From assembly GCA_002021875.1 (NCBI GenBank), contig CP018627.1, positions 868,001-932,000 on the forward strand: 64,000 bases of DNA. Reading direction: 5' to 3'. Position numbers and translations under genes: made by a program. The first letter of the stretch is position 1, and the number at the start of each line of letters is the position of its first letter. The stretch comes from Streptomyces hygroscopicus. Its GTDB lineage: Bacteria; Actinomycetota; Actinomycetes; Streptomycetales; Streptomycetaceae. Below, piece after piece: positions 63,481 to 64,000 of this stretch. Under the pieces are notes generated by a model. The model ran no database searches, was not told the DNA's origin, and saw only the letters and a list, made by a program, of their open reading frames with translations.

Positions 63481-64000
63481 ATGAAGAGACTCGCCGCAGG
63501 CGCGGCGCTCGCACTCGCCGCCGTCTTCGGGTTATCGCAGGTGCCCCAGGCGACCGCCGCCCCCGCACCCGAGGAGGCCGCCGCCGCGGCCCCGGTGTTC
63601 AGCGTGATGGACTACGGCGCGAAGGCCGACGGTTCGAGCAATGACTCCGCCGCCATCGACAAGGCCATCACGGCGGCCAACAGCGCCGGAGGCGGGATCG
63701 TCCGCTTCCCGTCGGGTCAGTACAAGTCCAAGAACACCGTCCACCTCAAGAGCGAGGTGACCCTCCAGCTGGACTCCGGGGCCACGATTCTCGGTTCGAG
63801 CGCGGACACCTACGACAAGGCCGAGTCCAACCCGAACGACGGCTACCAGGACTACGGCCACAGCCACTTCCACAACGCGATGTTCTACGGCGACAAGCTC
63901 ACCGACATCGGGTTCACCGGCTCGGGAACCATCGACGGCGCGGGCAACCTCATCACCGGGAACCCCGACTCCGGCGAGGCGGACAAGATCATCTCCCTGA
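63481..64000 (+). CDS. Secreted polygalacturonase-like (GH28, pectin-lyase fold) protein, 3' end outside the window
   Basis: The first 173 codons of a secreted beta-helix enzyme. A signal peptide (about residues 1-26, ending PQATAA) is followed by FSVMDYGAKADGSSNDSAAI and then GGGIVRFPSGQYKSKNTVHL and LDSGATILGS, the classical opening of GH28 and related pectinases. Catalytic Asp residues would lie beyond the window end. GGAGAAGGAG is well placed before the ATG. Codon 18 is TTA (63532-63534), within the signal peptide, so translation may wait for the bldA tRNA. A palindromic operator lies just upstream. Confidence 0.85.
   Translation, partial: MKRLAAGAALALAAVFGLSQVPQATAAPAPEEAAAAAPVFSVMDYGAKADGSSNDSAAIDKAITAANSAGGGIVRFPSGQYKSKNTVHLKSEVTLQLDSGATILGSSADTYDKAESNPNDGYQDYGHSHFHNAMFYGDKLTDIGFTGSGTIDGAGNLITGNPDSGEADKIISL

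Overview
The window is high-GC actinomycete DNA, almost certainly Streptomyces. Genes are dense with strong third-position GC, several start at GTG, and a few carry the rare leucine codon TTA. Many are typical Streptomyces families (MmyB-type XRE regulators, a PF04672-type methyltransferase, a P450 next to a ferredoxin, MbtH, secreted GH84 and pectinase-like enzymes).

The core is a nonribosomal peptide cluster at about 11.5-53.2 kb, entirely on the + strand. A stand-alone serine hydrolase with SxxK / YxN / HDG motifs (11516-12874) precedes two giant NRPS genes (13010-31648 and 31660-51666). These are followed by an exporter overlapping the second NRPS by 4 bp, then MbtH, then a strong hairpin. 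The NRPSs encode ten modules: A-T, three C-A-T-E and C-A-T in the first protein; C-A-T-E, C-A-T, C-A-T-E, C-A-T and C-A-T-E in the second. There is no thioesterase domain. The line ends in an epimerase and begins with a bare A-T, so the upstream hydrolase is best read as a penicillin-binding-protein-type (SurE-like) thioesterase that joins the D-configured C-terminus to the free L-configured N-terminus. The prediction is a head-to-tail cyclic decapeptide with the pattern L-D-D-D-L-D-L-D-L-D. Condensation-domain type (LCL or DCL) agrees with epimerase placement at all nine junctions. Pocket codes read by eye predict two Val positions, two positions with an acidic pocket (basic residues), three positions sharing a hydrophobic code, two sharing an unusual DVFxVAxVY code, and one Thr-like position.

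Downstream are a SAM methyltransferase, a divergent P450-ferredoxin / TetR unit around a perfect 16-bp palindrome, a large SUKH plus discoidin-like protein, an FAD monooxygenase, a GH84 N-acetylglucosaminidase, a SRPBCC protein and the start of a secreted pectinase-like enzyme behind a GGTC-CA-GACC operator. P450, ferredoxin and FAD enzyme are possible tailoring enzymes, but this is unproven.

Upstream (0-11.5 kb) are an XRE/SDR pair, a decayed P450 remnant beside a 15-bp minisatellite, a beta-lactamase-fold esterase, an amine-catabolism-like unit (FAD oxidoreductase, MFS permease, XRE-cupin regulator), a TetR/SDR divergent pair, a translationally coupled pair (zinc-ribbon/alpha-CTD-like protein and small membrane protein), and a copper-amine-oxidase-like secreted protein with an altered cofactor motif.

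TTA codons occur in the first NRPS gene (two), the P450, the FAD monooxygenase, the alpha-CTD-like gene and the pectinase-like gene, so production of the peptide is probably subject to bldA.
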